21,400 nt of DNA from a virus: the IMG/VR virus record IMGVR_UViG_3300009320_000939, positions 1 through 21,400 of that record, one strand, 5' to 3'. Below, piece after piece: positions 13,429-19,779 of the stretch. A program made the position numbers and the translations under genes. Numbering within the stretch: position 1 is the first letter of the stretch; every line of letters starts with the position of its first letter. The notes under the pieces were generated by a model. That model was not told the origin of the DNA. It searched no databases and was given only the letters and a program-made list of their open reading frames with translations.

Positions 13429-14031
13429 TTATAAATCGATATTTACTTCCGCTTCAGACACTACCCAGCGGCGGGGATTTTCTCCGCGACCGGAGACATC
13501 GGCCAGATAAATTTTTATGTCGTGGGGTGAAAAGCCGGTGCGGTTTCGGAAGCCTTCAACCAGTCTGTCAACACTCTGCAATATGTCTTTTTCAAGTTCG
13601 TCTTTCTCTTCTTTAAATTCTTGTATTTCCATATCTAAAGCTTCAGATATTTCAAGCAAACGCGCAAAACTTGCCGTTCTATAGTCGTTTGCCTCATAAC
13701 GCTGGATTTGTTGTTCTTTAAGACCGAGCCGTTGCGCAAGCTTCTTTTGAGTTAGTCCAGACGCGATGCGCGCTTTTATTAGAGTCAGAGGTAGTTCCTC
13801 CAGAGATCTGATTCGCGGTATAGTTACCTCTCCAGATTGTAATTCCTCATATTCACTGAGCTGTGTTTTAAGCTCTTCTAATTGGCTGCGTAGAGCCTTG
13901 CTTTCCAACTTCTGGAGAATGGGGTGGATCTTGTTATCCTCAACTGACTTTTTTTGAATAGATGCCAAGGCACTTTCAAATTTTTGTGCCTGGGCCTTGG
14001 TGATACGATACTGTCTCTCGTTTTTTATCAT
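13429..14031 (-). CDS. XRE-family HTH regulator, antitoxin-like
   Basis: A 200-residue protein. Residues 1-65 are helical (MIKNERQYRITKAQAQKFES, then a coiled coil SQLEELKTQLSEYEEL). An XRE helix-turn-helix follows at about 82-115: LIKARIASGLTQKKLAQRLG then LKEQQIQRYEAND, typical of Cro/C1 and HigA-type antitoxins. The C-terminal part has SPHDIKIYLADVSGRG. The N-terminal NERQYRITKAQA signature is familiar from antitoxin-like XRE proteins. The SD GAGG sits in the end of an upstream open frame with no start (14036-14167), as if it once followed a partner gene. It lies between integrase and att, so it could be a cargo antitoxin or an integrase regulator. Confidence 0.8.
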   Translation of the reverse strand: MIKNERQYRITKAQAQKFESALASIQKKSVEDNKIHPILQKLESKALRSQLEELKTQLSEYEELQSGEVTIPRIRSLEELPLTLIKARIASGLTQKKLAQRLGLKEQQIQRYEANDYRTASFARLLEISEALDMEIQEFKEEKDELEKDILQSVDRLVEGFRNRTGFSPHDIKIYLADVSGRGENPRRWVVSEAEVNIDL

Positions 14032-14035
14032 GTTG

Positions 14036-14167
14036 CTAAACCTCTTGAAGGTTGATCATTATTATTCCTTTAGGTTCACCAGTTTCTCTATCAATGGCAA
14101 AAAATTCCAAAAAGGTTTTCCCTGACCCGTTCTCTGTAAATTGGGCAGGAAAAAGCTCTCCTCCATA
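14036..14167 (-). pseudogene. Orphan C-terminal tail of an unknown gene after integrase
   Basis: Directly after the integrase TGA, and in the same frame, 43 sense codons run to a TAG at 14036-14038. The product is protein-like: GELFPAQFTENGSGKTFLEF then AIDRETGEPKGIIMINLQEV. There is no ATG start in this frame; the only possible one is a TTG inside. The end carries the SD of the XRE gene 4 nt before its ATG, the geometry of a co-translated toxin-antitoxin pair. I infer the tail of a partner gene whose 5' part was replaced by the integrase. Its family is unrecognised. Confidence 0.45.
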
Positions 14168-15217
14168 TCAGCCTCGGCGGTTGATTTCGTCTTCTACTAC
14201 CTGATCGTAAATGGTGGCGTAGATCTGGGTTGTGCGGATATCGCTGTGGCCCAGGATCTGCTGGATGATCTCTAGGCGGTAGCCTTTTTCTACCATGCGG
14301 GTTGCGGCGGTGTGGCGCAGGGCGTGCATGGTGATGCCCAGGCCGTCCAATCCGCAGGCTTTTACGGCGGCCCGGATGCGGTGCGAAATATTGTCCGGAT
14401 GGTGCTGTAAAAATACCGGGCCGATGTCCGGGACAGAGCCCATGGCCGCCAGGGCCTCTTTGATCAGGGGCGTGTTGCGCTCTTTATCGCCCTTGCCGAT
14501 AATGCGGGCGCGGCCGTACACTTTCTGGTTGGGCTGTTCGTACATGGTGATATCCGGACCGGTCAGGCCGTGGATCTCGGACAAACGGCAGCCGGTGGCC
14601 AGGGCGAATTCAGCATAGCGCCATATTTCAAAATCGTTGGCCTTTAGATAGGGCAGCAGCACATCCAGATGATGGGACGGTATGACCTTGGGCAGTCTTT
14701 GCGGCCGCCGCATCCGGGGGACCCGGGGCGCCTTTTGGCGGTAGCCGGCTTCGACGGCAAAATTCAGGGCCGCCTTGATATGGCCCATGTATGATATCAC
14801 GCTCCAGACAGACAGGCCGCGATCAAGGCACACCTGTTTGAATTTTTTTAGATCACTGGAATTAACGGCGCGGACGGCCCGGGAGTGACCGACAACGTTG
14901 CCCAGGCTTTTCAGGGCCAGGGCGTCCATGCGCAGGGTATCGGGGCTGAGATCGGCCCGCCCGGGATCCTCGATGTATTCTTTGCTAAAATCTTCTAATG
15001 AAATGCGGCGGCCGCGCTGGAGCTCGGCCATTTTGGATTTTAAATTGGTTTTTTTAACACCATCGAATACCTGCTGCGCTTCATCCGGATCGGTGATGGA
15101 ACGGCCCACGATTTTACGCATGGATATCAGCTTGCCGTCGGGCGGCACTTCGGTGCGCGAATAACGGATGTAATAGGTCCCGTATTTAGGCATTTTATAC
15201 AGCTGCATAAAATCCAT
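14168..15217 (-). CDS. int: Tyrosine integrase
   Basis: About 349 residues from the ATG at 15215-15217, chosen because AAAAAGGTG lies about 7 nt upstream; a longer frame to 15238 would overlap the excisionase-like gene. It catalyses site-specific recombination between attP and a tRNA-Thr gene. In the longer numbering the catalytic residues are R218 (CRLSEIHG), K249 (IIGKGDKE), H305 and R308 (HALRHTAATR), H331 (LGHSD) and the nucleophile Y340 (QIYATI). The N-terminal part (about 80-170) is a SAM-like core-binding domain with SPDTLRMDALALKSLG. It reads towards the att core about 0.8 kb away and is preceded by a HTH/Xis-like gene overlapping its non-ATG extension. Complete and apparently functional. 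Confidence 0.95.
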   Translation of the reverse strand: MDFMQLYKMPKYGTYYIRYSRTEVPPDGKLISMRKIVGRSITDPDEAQQVFDGVKKTNLKSKMAELQRGRRISLEDFSKEYIEDPGRADLSPDTLRMDALALKSLGNVVGHSRAVRAVNSSDLKKFKQVCLDRGLSVWSVISYMGHIKAALNFAVEAGYRQKAPRVPRMRRPQRLPKVIPSHHLDVLLPYLKANDFEIWRYAEFALATGCRLSEIHGLTGPDITMYEQPNQKVYGRARIIGKGDKERNTPLIKEALAAMGSVPDIGPVFLQHHPDNISHRIRAAVKACGLDGLGITMHALRHTAATRMVEKGYRLEIIQQILGHSDIRTTQIYATIYDQVVEDEINRRG

Positions 15218-15219
15218 GG

Positions 15220-15453
15220 TTACACACCTTTTTGGCAAAATTCAACTATTTTCAGTTTATCGATGCGGACTTGGGTGTTTTTATACATGCCCTCAAAGTG
15301 CTTATCGATGCTTTTGCGGTCGATAAACCAGGCGTTTTTCTTGTGCTGAGACTGGCCGCCGTCGATTTCGCCTTCCTTGATCAGCTCGATCAGCTTTTTT
15401 TCGCCGTATGGGCAGTATTCCATTGCTTCTTTTAAAGACAGCCAGCGTTTCAT
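15220..15453 (-). CDS. Excisionase-like HTH protein
   Basis: This 77-residue protein has an AlpA/Xis-type winged helix: WLSLKEAMEYCPYGEKKLIE then LIKEGEIDGGQ, a wing with AWFIDRKSID and a final helix. It lies directly upstream of the integrase with 2 bp between its stop and the chosen integrase ATG. This is the usual place for a recombination directionality factor that bends DNA to favour excision. Its start overlaps the stop of the 71-aa gene by 4 bp (ATGA). The function is inferred from fold and position. Confidence 0.75.
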   Translation of the reverse strand: MKRWLSLKEAMEYCPYGEKKLIELIKEGEIDGGQSQHKKNAWFIDRKSIDKHFEGMYKNTQVRIDKLKIVEFCQKGV

Positions 15454-15665
15454 ATTTCATCACCGCCGATCTTTTTAATGATGCTCTGAATTACCGGGAC
15501 CCGGCTCGAATCGATATCGAATTTTTCTACTGGTTCATTTGCAATGTCGATGTCAATCAGCACATATCGAAGCCGCCACACAGGTTTGTCACGATAAGCA
15601 CACTCCAGTTCATTAACCGCGTATTCGTAAATTTCATCAATTTCTTTTTGGTCGAATCTTTTCAT
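15450..15665 (-). CDS. Small acidic protein, unknown
   Basis: 71 residues from ATG 15663-15665, supported by GGAGA about 8 nt upstream; an upstream GTG would add 20 residues with no support. The product is MKRFDQKEIDEIYEYAVNEL then ECAYRDKPVWRLRYVLIDID and a C-terminal IDSSRVPVIQSIIKKI. It reads as a small alpha/beta protein, unrecognised. Its stop overlaps the excisionase-like ATG (ATGA), so the two are coupled in one leftward unit leading to integrase. Confidence 0.65.
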   Translation of the reverse strand: MKRFDQKEIDEIYEYAVNELECAYRDKPVWRLRYVLIDIDIANEPVEKFDIDSSRVPVIQSIIKKIGGDEI

Positions 15666-15827
15666 AACGACAATTCTCCATTTTTTTTCAAAAAGGGGCC
15701 GGTCTCTCCCGACTGTCACGCCCACTAATTTTCACTATTCCTTGGGGGCCGGTGCGTCCACCGGGGTCTATTCTCCCCTCATGATGGTCACGTTGACGTT
15801 TAGACCGCTGGCCGGTACATTCAGGGG

Positions 15828-16016
15828 CTATCGCGGATTGCCGTTAACCATATCTTCTATCCAGTCTATCCGGCAATCTATTAAAAAACTAAATTTGGAG
15901 ATATCGATATATATTAGCCGACCAGACCAATATTTATTAATTTTGCAAGCATTCCATTTATTATGTCTAAAATAGTGTACTGTTATTTTCCCGTTTAATA
16001 TTCTCGGAATATTCAT
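15828..16016 (-). CDS. Small protein, unknown
   Basis: 62 residues, ATG at 16014-16016 with GGAG about 8 nt upstream. The sequence MNIPRILNGKITVHYFRHNK then WNACKINKYWSGRLIYIDIS and SFLIDCRIDWIEDMVNG is aromatic and beta-rich, with two cysteines. No family recognised. Its SD lies in the end of the open frame that finishes at 16019, so it may have been co-translated with a gene now broken. Moderate support from the RBS; expression is otherwise unproven. Confidence 0.5.
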   Translation of the reverse strand: MNIPRILNGKITVHYFRHNKWNACKINKYWSGRLIYIDISKFSFLIDCRIDWIEDMVNGNPR

Positions 16017-16103
16017 TTCTACATCTCCGTGGGTTGTATCCAGGCGTAAAGGTCCGTTAACTCTCCATAATCATATACATCTAACCATTCGTCCCATTTA
16101 AAG

Positions 16104-16175
16104 CTATAAAGACAGATACAATTGGATGTTGCACCGGCTGGTGAGCTCTACGTTTATGCTTGATAGTCCGTGCAT
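16104..16175 (-). pseudogene. Truncated radical SAM N-terminus
   Basis: ATG 16173-16175, with AAAGGGTG about 4 nt upstream, opens a frame MHGLSSINVELTSRCNIQLY then a stop at 16104-16106. The start MHGLxSINxELTxRCN is the usual opening of radical SAM enzymes with CxxxCxxC, here losing the rest after the first cysteine. A different frame (16019 to about 16148, ending ELTDLYAWIQPTEM) continues to the next gene and may be part of the same damaged locus or of a replaced gene. A decayed second radical SAM enzyme beside the intact one is the simplest reading. Confidence 0.5.
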
Positions 16176-16179
16176 ATCA

Positions 16180-16461
16180 TCACCCTTTATTGACCAACCC
16201 TCTTATTCTGACCTTGTTAAGTTTAAAAACATCGCAGATAAACTCAAAGCTGTTTATGCCCCCGTTGGCCCTGCTGTTGATCCAATGCTTTGCGCTGCGG
16301 CCGTGCCGTAAAGCCCGGCCGAAGCCATAAGGCTCCTTGGCCCCGGCCAGCACCTCACGCTCCAGCCGATCGGCCTTTTGGGCATCATCAATGGCTTGCA
16401 GGACAACAGAGATCCACAAGCCCTTGTATGGCTGATAGTCAACCTCTCTTACTCCAATCAT
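16180..16461 (-). CDS. Small phage protein with putative HTH, unknown
   Basis: 93 residues: MIGVREVDYQPYKGLWISVV then a helical DDAQKADRLEREVL and a C-terminal AKHWINSRANGGINSFEFIC with DVFKLNKVRIRGLV. The A-W-x-x-S then SFxxIC-x-x-LxLxxxxVR ending resembles a widespread small family of phage and mobile-element proteins with a DNA-binding-like helical end; I do not know its function. The start overlaps the stop of the upstream gene by 4 bp (ATGA). The stop is 4 bp before the truncated radical SAM start and carries that start's SD. Confidence 0.7.
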   Translation of the reverse strand: MIGVREVDYQPYKGLWISVVLQAIDDAQKADRLEREVLAGAKEPYGFGRALRHGRSAKHWINSRANGGINSFEFICDVFKLNKVRIRGLVNKG

Positions 16462-16670
16462 AACAACCCCAAATGATCATTGAACCGGTAGAATCGTCCT
16501 GACATTCCTTCTTCATAGAAAGGGACGGATTCTTTTTTAATCAAATTGCTATCTAAATCCACATAGGCAATGTTGAGACAAGTTTCAGAAACATGAATTA
16601 CAAGAGCGCTATGCGACACGCCTTTTCCATCAACAAAAGATATACTATCCCCAATTTTCCATTCTCCCAT
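16458..16670 (-). CDS. Small beta-rich protein, unknown
   Basis: 70 residues from ATG 16668-16670, preceded by a strong AAAGGAGA 7 nt upstream. Longer frames reach into the radical SAM gene and are rejected. The product GEWKIGDSISFVDGKGVSHS, ALVIHVSETCLNIAYVDLDS and a C-terminal RFYRFNDHLGLL looks like a small SH3-like beta barrel. No family recognised. It is co-directional with, and 37 bp after, the radical SAM gene, and overlaps the next gene by 4 bp. Confidence 0.65.
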   Translation of the reverse strand: MGEWKIGDSISFVDGKGVSHSALVIHVSETCLNIAYVDLDSNLIKKESVPFYEEGMSGRFYRFNDHLGLL

Positions 16671-16707
16671 TTGTATTCTCCTTTCTTTAGAGATCCATTT
16701 GTACATT

Positions 16708-17472
16708 TTAAAGCTCCGTGAGTGATTTTTTAAGGTAGTAATCGGCGCCCAGCGAATCGAGCAGGGCCACGGCGTCGGTGCGAAATTGCAGCCAGTCATG
16801 TTTTTGCTCGATGTCCGGATCGTGGTTGATCTTGCCGACTTTCCAGTGGTCCACGAATTCGTGGCATTCGCGGACAATCCGCAGGGCCTGGTCCGGGATG
16901 ATCACCGGCTCCAACGACACCCAGGTTTTGATGCCGACCTTTTTGGCCAGCCGTATGGTTTCGACCCGGACCCAGTAGTCCGCGGCATTGGGCTCCCAGT
17001 ACGCGCAATCGGCAGCCCGGTTTAATGTCAGGGTTGTGCCGAAACTTGCTTTGGGATAATCTTTGATCAGATAAAAATCACGGATGGCACGCAGGCCGCC
17101 CTTGGTTAAAATGGTAAAGGGCAGATCGTGCTGGATCAGGATTTTGATAATGTTGCGGGTTAGTTTAAGATCGATTTCGGCCGGCTGGTAGGGATCGCCC
17201 ACAAAGGACACCAAAATTTCGGGGCAGGGGTTGGACGCCAGTTTGTAAATTCGGGCCAGTTTGGCGGCGTCTCTGCGCACTTTGATCAGCACGTCGCTTT
17301 TGGGCTCCGGACCGGCAAAGAAATCAGAGCCGCCGCCAGCCATGCGGGCCTTGACAAAGGGCGCATCCTGGTTGAAACAGTATTTGCAACCGTGGGTGCA
17401 GCCGCTGTACGGGTTCAGGGCCAAACCGGCATACTCCCGGGCGCGACCTTTGGGCTGGTAGATGATATTCAC
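16708..17472 (-). CDS. SPL-like radical SAM enzyme
   Basis: This 254-residue iron-sulfur enzyme has the cluster motif CTHGCKYC (C25, C29, C32), the Cx3Cx2C of radical SAM proteins, in SGCTHGCKYCFN. It continues with typical (beta/alpha)6 features: VSFVGDPYQPAE, TLTLNRAADCAYWEPNAA, and VSLEPVIIP. The overall order is that of spore photoproduct lyase-like phage radical SAM proteins. These are often found in phage genomes, with no agreed substrate. The start is GTG (17470-17472) with GGAGG 8 nt upstream, overlapping the stop of the 39-aa membrane protein. DNA repair or base modification is possible; nothing nearby decides it. Confidence 0.88.
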   Translation of the reverse strand: MNIIYQPKGRAREYAGLALNPYSGCTHGCKYCFNQDAPFVKARMAGGGSDFFAGPEPKSDVLIKVRRDAAKLARIYKLASNPCPEILVSFVGDPYQPAEIDLKLTRNIIKILIQHDLPFTILTKGGLRAIRDFYLIKDYPKASFGTTLTLNRAADCAYWEPNAADYWVRVETIRLAKKVGIKTWVSLEPVIIPDQALRIVRECHEFVDHWKVGKINHDPDIEQKHDWLQFRTDAVALLDSLGADYYLKKSLTEL

Positions 17473-17588
17473 TGGCTTTCCTCCACATCGTCTATGTCCG
17501 GCAGGCCGCCGGATGTGGCCGCCAGATATACGGCAACAGCAAAACCGAAAACCGATATGGTCGCCAAACAGATCAATAAATTTATCAT
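17469..17588 (-). CDS. 39-aa single-pass membrane protein
   Basis: ATG 17586-17588 has GAGGTG 6 nt upstream. The product is MINLLICLATISVFGFAVAV then YLAATSGG and an acidic tail DIDDVEESQ. The first 24 residues form one transmembrane helix. The stop overlaps the GTG of the radical SAM gene and its last codons hold that gene's SD (GGAGG), so translation of the two is coupled. The ATG in turn overlaps the stop of the upstream basic frame. It is too short to assign; possibly a membrane anchor or a small lysis-control peptide. Confidence 0.65.
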   Translation of the reverse strand: MINLLICLATISVFGFAVAVYLAATSGGLPDIDDVEESQ

Positions 17589-17800
17589 TTGCGCACCTCT
17601 TTGCGGTTTTTTTGCTCCCAGATCAGGGCCTGAAAATAAACGCGCCGGGGGCTGCGTTTAATTTTGCGCCGCTCGGGACCGGTATATTTTTTCGCGTTGC
17701 CGCCTTCTTCGGTTAGATGCTTTGCGGCGATCTTTGAATTCCTGCAAAGATTCGCCCGGGTGCATCTTTTTAAAAGCAGGTCGTGGGTTTTGGGGAACAT
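17585..17800 (-). CDS. Basic protein, reading-frame partner of the next gene
   Basis: An open frame of 71 codons to TGA 17585-17587. The downstream half, KKYTGPERRKIKRSPRRVYF then LIWEQKNRKEVRK, looks like real protein and its stop overlaps the next ATG (ATGA), typical of a coupled gene. The upstream half overlaps the 98-aa gene in another frame for about 140 bp, with no alternative ATG. Either the two frames are one gene joined by a shift around AAAAAA at about 17690, or only one is real. I keep it at low confidence. Confidence 0.4.
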   Translation of the reverse strand: MFPKTHDLLLKRCTRANLCRNSKIAAKHLTEEGGNAKKYTGPERRKIKRSPRRVYFQALIWEQKNRKEVRK

Positions 17801-17954
17801 TGCTTTTCACCAATCGCAAATGTTTTATTGCTTTTTTTCTGTGTTTGTATTCTTTTTTGGATTTAGACTGCCTTGCTATTTTTTTTGCCTTGACTCTTCT
17901 CATAATAACCCCGCAAACATTGAAGCGATTCGTTCTGGCTGTTTTAGTTTTCAT
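17658..17954 (-). CDS. Lysine/arginine-rich small protein
   Basis: 98 residues, strongly basic: MRRVKAKKIARQSKSKKEYK then HRKKAIKHLRLVKSNV and a C-terminal SLQEFKDRRKASNRRRRQRE. A start at ATG 17952-17954 is preceded by AGAGGT about 9 nt upstream; an internal ATG at residue 18 is an alternative. Highly basic short proteins of phages usually bind nucleic acid. No family is recognised. Its 3' half overlaps the frame at 17585-17800, see that entry. Confidence 0.5.
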   Translation of the reverse strand: MKTKTARTNRFNVCGVIMRRVKAKKIARQSKSKKEYKHRKKAIKHLRLVKSNVPQNPRPAFKKMHPGESLQEFKDRRKASNRRRRQREKIYRSRAAQN

Positions 17955-18047
17955 GCCTTTAACCTCTTCTAAAAGTTGCCCCTGAATTACCCGGCAGGGG
18001 CGTCCGGTTGGAGGTGGTTTGGCCCGTTACTCCCTGATATTTTCAGG

Positions 18048-18218
18048 TCAGCGCCACGGCGCCGGGCGCTGTGCAATGACAGCAGATAAATAGGCGCACA
18101 GAAAAATTAAAACTCCGAATATGTTTATCCAGGGCATCCACGCGCCTTCTGATCCGGCGATCAGGATGCCGGCGGCAAACATGCTGCCCTGAATCCATTT
18201 GTTGTTTAGTTTCTTCAT
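18048..18218 (-). CDS. Two-TM small membrane protein
   Basis: 56 residues from ATG 18216-18218, preceded by GGGGGG about 9 nt upstream (a GTG six codons earlier is unlikely). It has a hydrophobic segment MFAAGILIAGSEGAW and a second one INIFGVLIFLCAYLSAVIAQ, giving two transmembrane helices around WMPWI. Similar tiny proteins sit in the early regions of phages and may affect the host envelope or entry exclusion. No family recognised. It is the first leftward gene after the control region. Confidence 0.65.
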   Translation of the reverse strand: MKKLNNKWIQGSMFAAGILIAGSEGAWMPWINIFGVLIFLCAYLSAVIAQRPAPWR

Positions 18219-18321
18219 CCGAATAATGCCCCCCACAAAAGGTGCTGGATGGCCTGGGCCGGGTTGTTGTGATCGGTGCGGGGGATGGGGAAAGCCACAG
18301 ATTTTGACCTCGAATAACTAA

Positions 18322-18350
18322 TTTACATTTGGCGGCGGCATGCTTATTCT
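18322..18350 (+). promoter_or_regulatory. Candidate rightward promoter
   Basis: TTTACA (18322-18327), a 17-bp spacer, and TATTCT (18345-18350) form a good sigma-70 pair. The ATG of the 50-aa gene begins 7 bp after the -10 box, with no SD, so the transcript would begin at or next to the start codon. Confidence 0.55.
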
Positions 18351-18356
18351 GACAAC

Positions 18357-18509
18357 ATGGCCACCGATGAACAAAAAGAAAAAGCGTTAAAAGACGCCAT
18401 TGAAATCGCCAAGGTCTGCGCCGCAGCCGGCATTGAAAGAGGCTCCCCGGCCAAGATCATCCGGGAGACCTATCGCGAAATTATCAAGATCCATGATGCT
18501 GCCGGTTAA
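18357..18509 (+). CDS. 50-aa helical protein, possibly leaderless
   Basis: ATG 18357-18359 to TAA 18507-18509. The product is MATDEQKEKALKDAIEIAKV then CAAAGIERGSPAKIIRETYR and EIIKIHDAAG: regular, charged and helical with realistic codons, so it is probably real although very short. No SD is present, and a sigma-70-like promoter ends 7 bp upstream, as in leaderless messages such as lambda cI from PRM. Its 3' end overlaps the converging Ner-like gene by 26 bp, so transcription through either could interfere with the other. Function unknown; position points to the control region. Confidence 0.55.
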   Translation: MATDEQKEKALKDAIEIAKVCAAAGIERGSPAKIIRETYREIIKIHDAAG

Positions 18510-18795
18510 ACAGTTCATCAGGTTCAAGCTCCAGCCGGGCGGCCAACAGCTGCATGGCCTCGGCATTGGCCGAGCCGCCGTTAGCCTTGATGGCCTTGGA
18601 CACGGTGCAAACAGCCACCTGGCCGGCGGCGATCTGGTTCAGGCTGAAACCATTCAGGCACACCAGGGCCTTGCGGATGTTGGGCATTTCATAGCCCAGT
18701 TCCAGGGCGGTTTGCAGCAGCACCCGGTTGCGATTGGTTTTCGGTTGAAATAATTTTCCAAGTCTGGTATTTTGAAATCTCTTAGAAAGGCTCAT
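18484..18795 (-). CDS. Ner/Nlp-like HTH regulator
   Basis: Up to 103 residues. The region 39-97 has the Ner/Nlp plan: MPNIRKALVCLNGFSLNQIA, AVCTVSKAIKANGGSANAEA and a last helix MQLLAARLELEPDELF. These match IRxALxxxGxSLxxIA, xTVSxA and LgLxPxELW. Ner-type proteins act like Cro, turning down early or repressor promoters. A start at ATG 18793-18795 lacks an SD; residue 37 (ATG 18685-18687) is an alternative. It points leftward, opposite to the XRE repressor, as a Cro-like partner would, although a rightward small gene lies between. Confidence 0.65.
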   Translation of the reverse strand: MSLSKRFQNTRLGKLFQPKTNRNRVLLQTALELGYEMPNIRKALVCLNGFSLNQIAAGQVAVCTVSKAIKANGGSANAEAMQLLAARLELEPDELFNRQHHGS

Positions 18796-18799
18796 TATT

Positions 18800-19042
18800 A
18801 TGACTCACGCTGATATTATCGTTCAATTGATTTCCGAACACGGCGGCATCTCGCTGGAAGAAGCCAGATTCGTATTTACAGAGTTTCGCTTTGATTTCCC
18901 CGGCCCAAACTGCCTGGATGACGATTTGACGGAAAAAGAGGCGGCCGCAATGCTCAACTCTTATCGGGCAAACAAATCTTTGTTTGATTGGATAGCCCAG
19001 GTAATGGTTCGGCATGGCCGTCGGCCGCTGCCCAGCGCATAG
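18800..19042 (+). CDS. Small helical protein, unknown
   Basis: 80 residues from ATG 18800-18802 with AAAGG about 9 nt upstream. The product is MTHADIIVQLISEHGGISLE then EARFVFTEFRFDFPGPNCLD, with a C-terminal LTEKEAAAMLNSYRANKSLF then DWIAQVMVRHGRRP. It is helical with realistic composition. Its start is only 4 bp from the Ner-like ATG on the other strand, so the two are divergent. Unrecognised; probably a small control-region protein. Confidence 0.6.
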   Translation: MTHADIIVQLISEHGGISLEEARFVFTEFRFDFPGPNCLDDDLTEKEAAAMLNSYRANKSLFDWIAQVMVRHGRRPLPSA

Positions 19043-19149
19043 CGCCGGATATCAGCCATGATAATATTTGCTCGGCCTGAGTTTTTAATTTTGTCATTTC
19101 ATGTTCCTTGGTGTGAAATTTTTTTTGGTTTTAAATAATTTTTTCTATA

Positions 19150-19184
19150 GTAGACGTATAATAGAAACAAAATAGAAATGTCAA
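19150..19184. promoter_or_regulatory. Bidirectional promoter with three 11-bp operator repeats
   Basis: GTAGACG (19150), ATAGAAA (19161) and ATAGAAA (19172) lie exactly 11 bp apart, one helical turn; a related ATAGACA is at 19213 inside the repressor gene. On the minus strand TTGACA (19184-19179) faces TTATAC/TATACG (about 19161-19155) at 17-18 bp, a strong leftward promoter. On the plus strand TATAAT (19157-19162) gives a rightward -10 with no good -35. The repeats lie between the leftward boxes, where repressor binding would block it, as in lambdoid switches. Confidence 0.55.
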
Positions 19185-19194
19185 GAAGTTTTTT

Positions 19195-19779
19195 ATGAAA
19201 AATATACACAAAATAGACATGAAGGTTTTTAGCGAAAGATTACGGGCATTTTTGAAATATAAAAATTGGTCGCAAACTGATTTGGCATCCGCTTCTGGCC
19301 TAACAACTCGATCTATCAGCCGCTGGATGAAAAAAAACAAACCTATCAGTATTAAAAGCTTGAAAAAAATATCTGAAACAACCAGAGTAAATCCTCGATA
19401 CCTTCAGGGCGATGAAGACACAATGATACTTGTAAGAGACTTAACACAGGCAGAGTTGATAACTGGGCAGGGTTTTAAATATAAAGAAAAAATAAAGGAG
19501 CCAGATAAAGAATACGATCTGCAAGGCGGCTGGGAGCCTCACAAAATGGATTCCGAGGATTATGCCTTGCTTGGCCAGGCTTTTGAAATTCTACGATCTA
19601 AAAGCACTTACAGGACGGCCCTGGTGTATAATATCAAGGCGTTTCATCGGGCTATAAAAAGCGAAAGTATCAAAAACATAAAGATCGAGCGCCTTGAAAG
19701 TGATATTGATGAATTAAGAGAAAGGATCGACGTACTTGAAAAAGAAAAGGCTTTTGACAAGGGGGAATGCCAGCCCTGA
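19195..19779 (+). CDS. Phage repressor, XRE family
   Basis: 194 residues. The N-terminus (about 9-70) is a Cro/C1 helix-turn-helix: VFSERLRAFLKYKNWSQTDL then ASASGLTTRSISRWMKKN, followed by SLKKISETTRVNPRYLQG. A flexible middle (LQGGWEPHKMDSEDYALLGQ) and a C-terminal coiled coil (ESIKNIKIERLESDIDELRE) suggest dimerisation. There is no LexA/S24-type protease domain, so induction by RecA cleavage is not expected. It is read rightward from a promoter with phased repeats, opposite to the leftward early genes, so it is probably the lysogeny repressor and the repeats its operators. Clear TATAAT, weak -35, as in PRM. AT-rich compared with neighbours. Confidence 0.8.
   Translation: MKNIHKIDMKVFSERLRAFLKYKNWSQTDLASASGLTTRSISRWMKKNKPISIKSLKKISETTRVNPRYLQGDEDTMILVRDLTQAELITGQGFKYKEKIKEPDKEYDLQGGWEPHKMDSEDYALLGQAFEILRSKSTYRTALVYNIKAFHRAIKSESIKNIKIERLESDIDELRERIDVLEKEKAFDKGECQP

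Noticed and set aside
17978-18001. A GCCCCTG/CAGGGGC hairpin
   Set aside because: No T-run on either strand; likely a chance inverted repeat or weak structure, not called a terminator.
18782-19015. A minus-strand 77-codon frame opposite the small plus-strand gene
   Set aside because: Antisense shadow of the plus-strand gene at 18800-19042, which has an SD and realistic composition.
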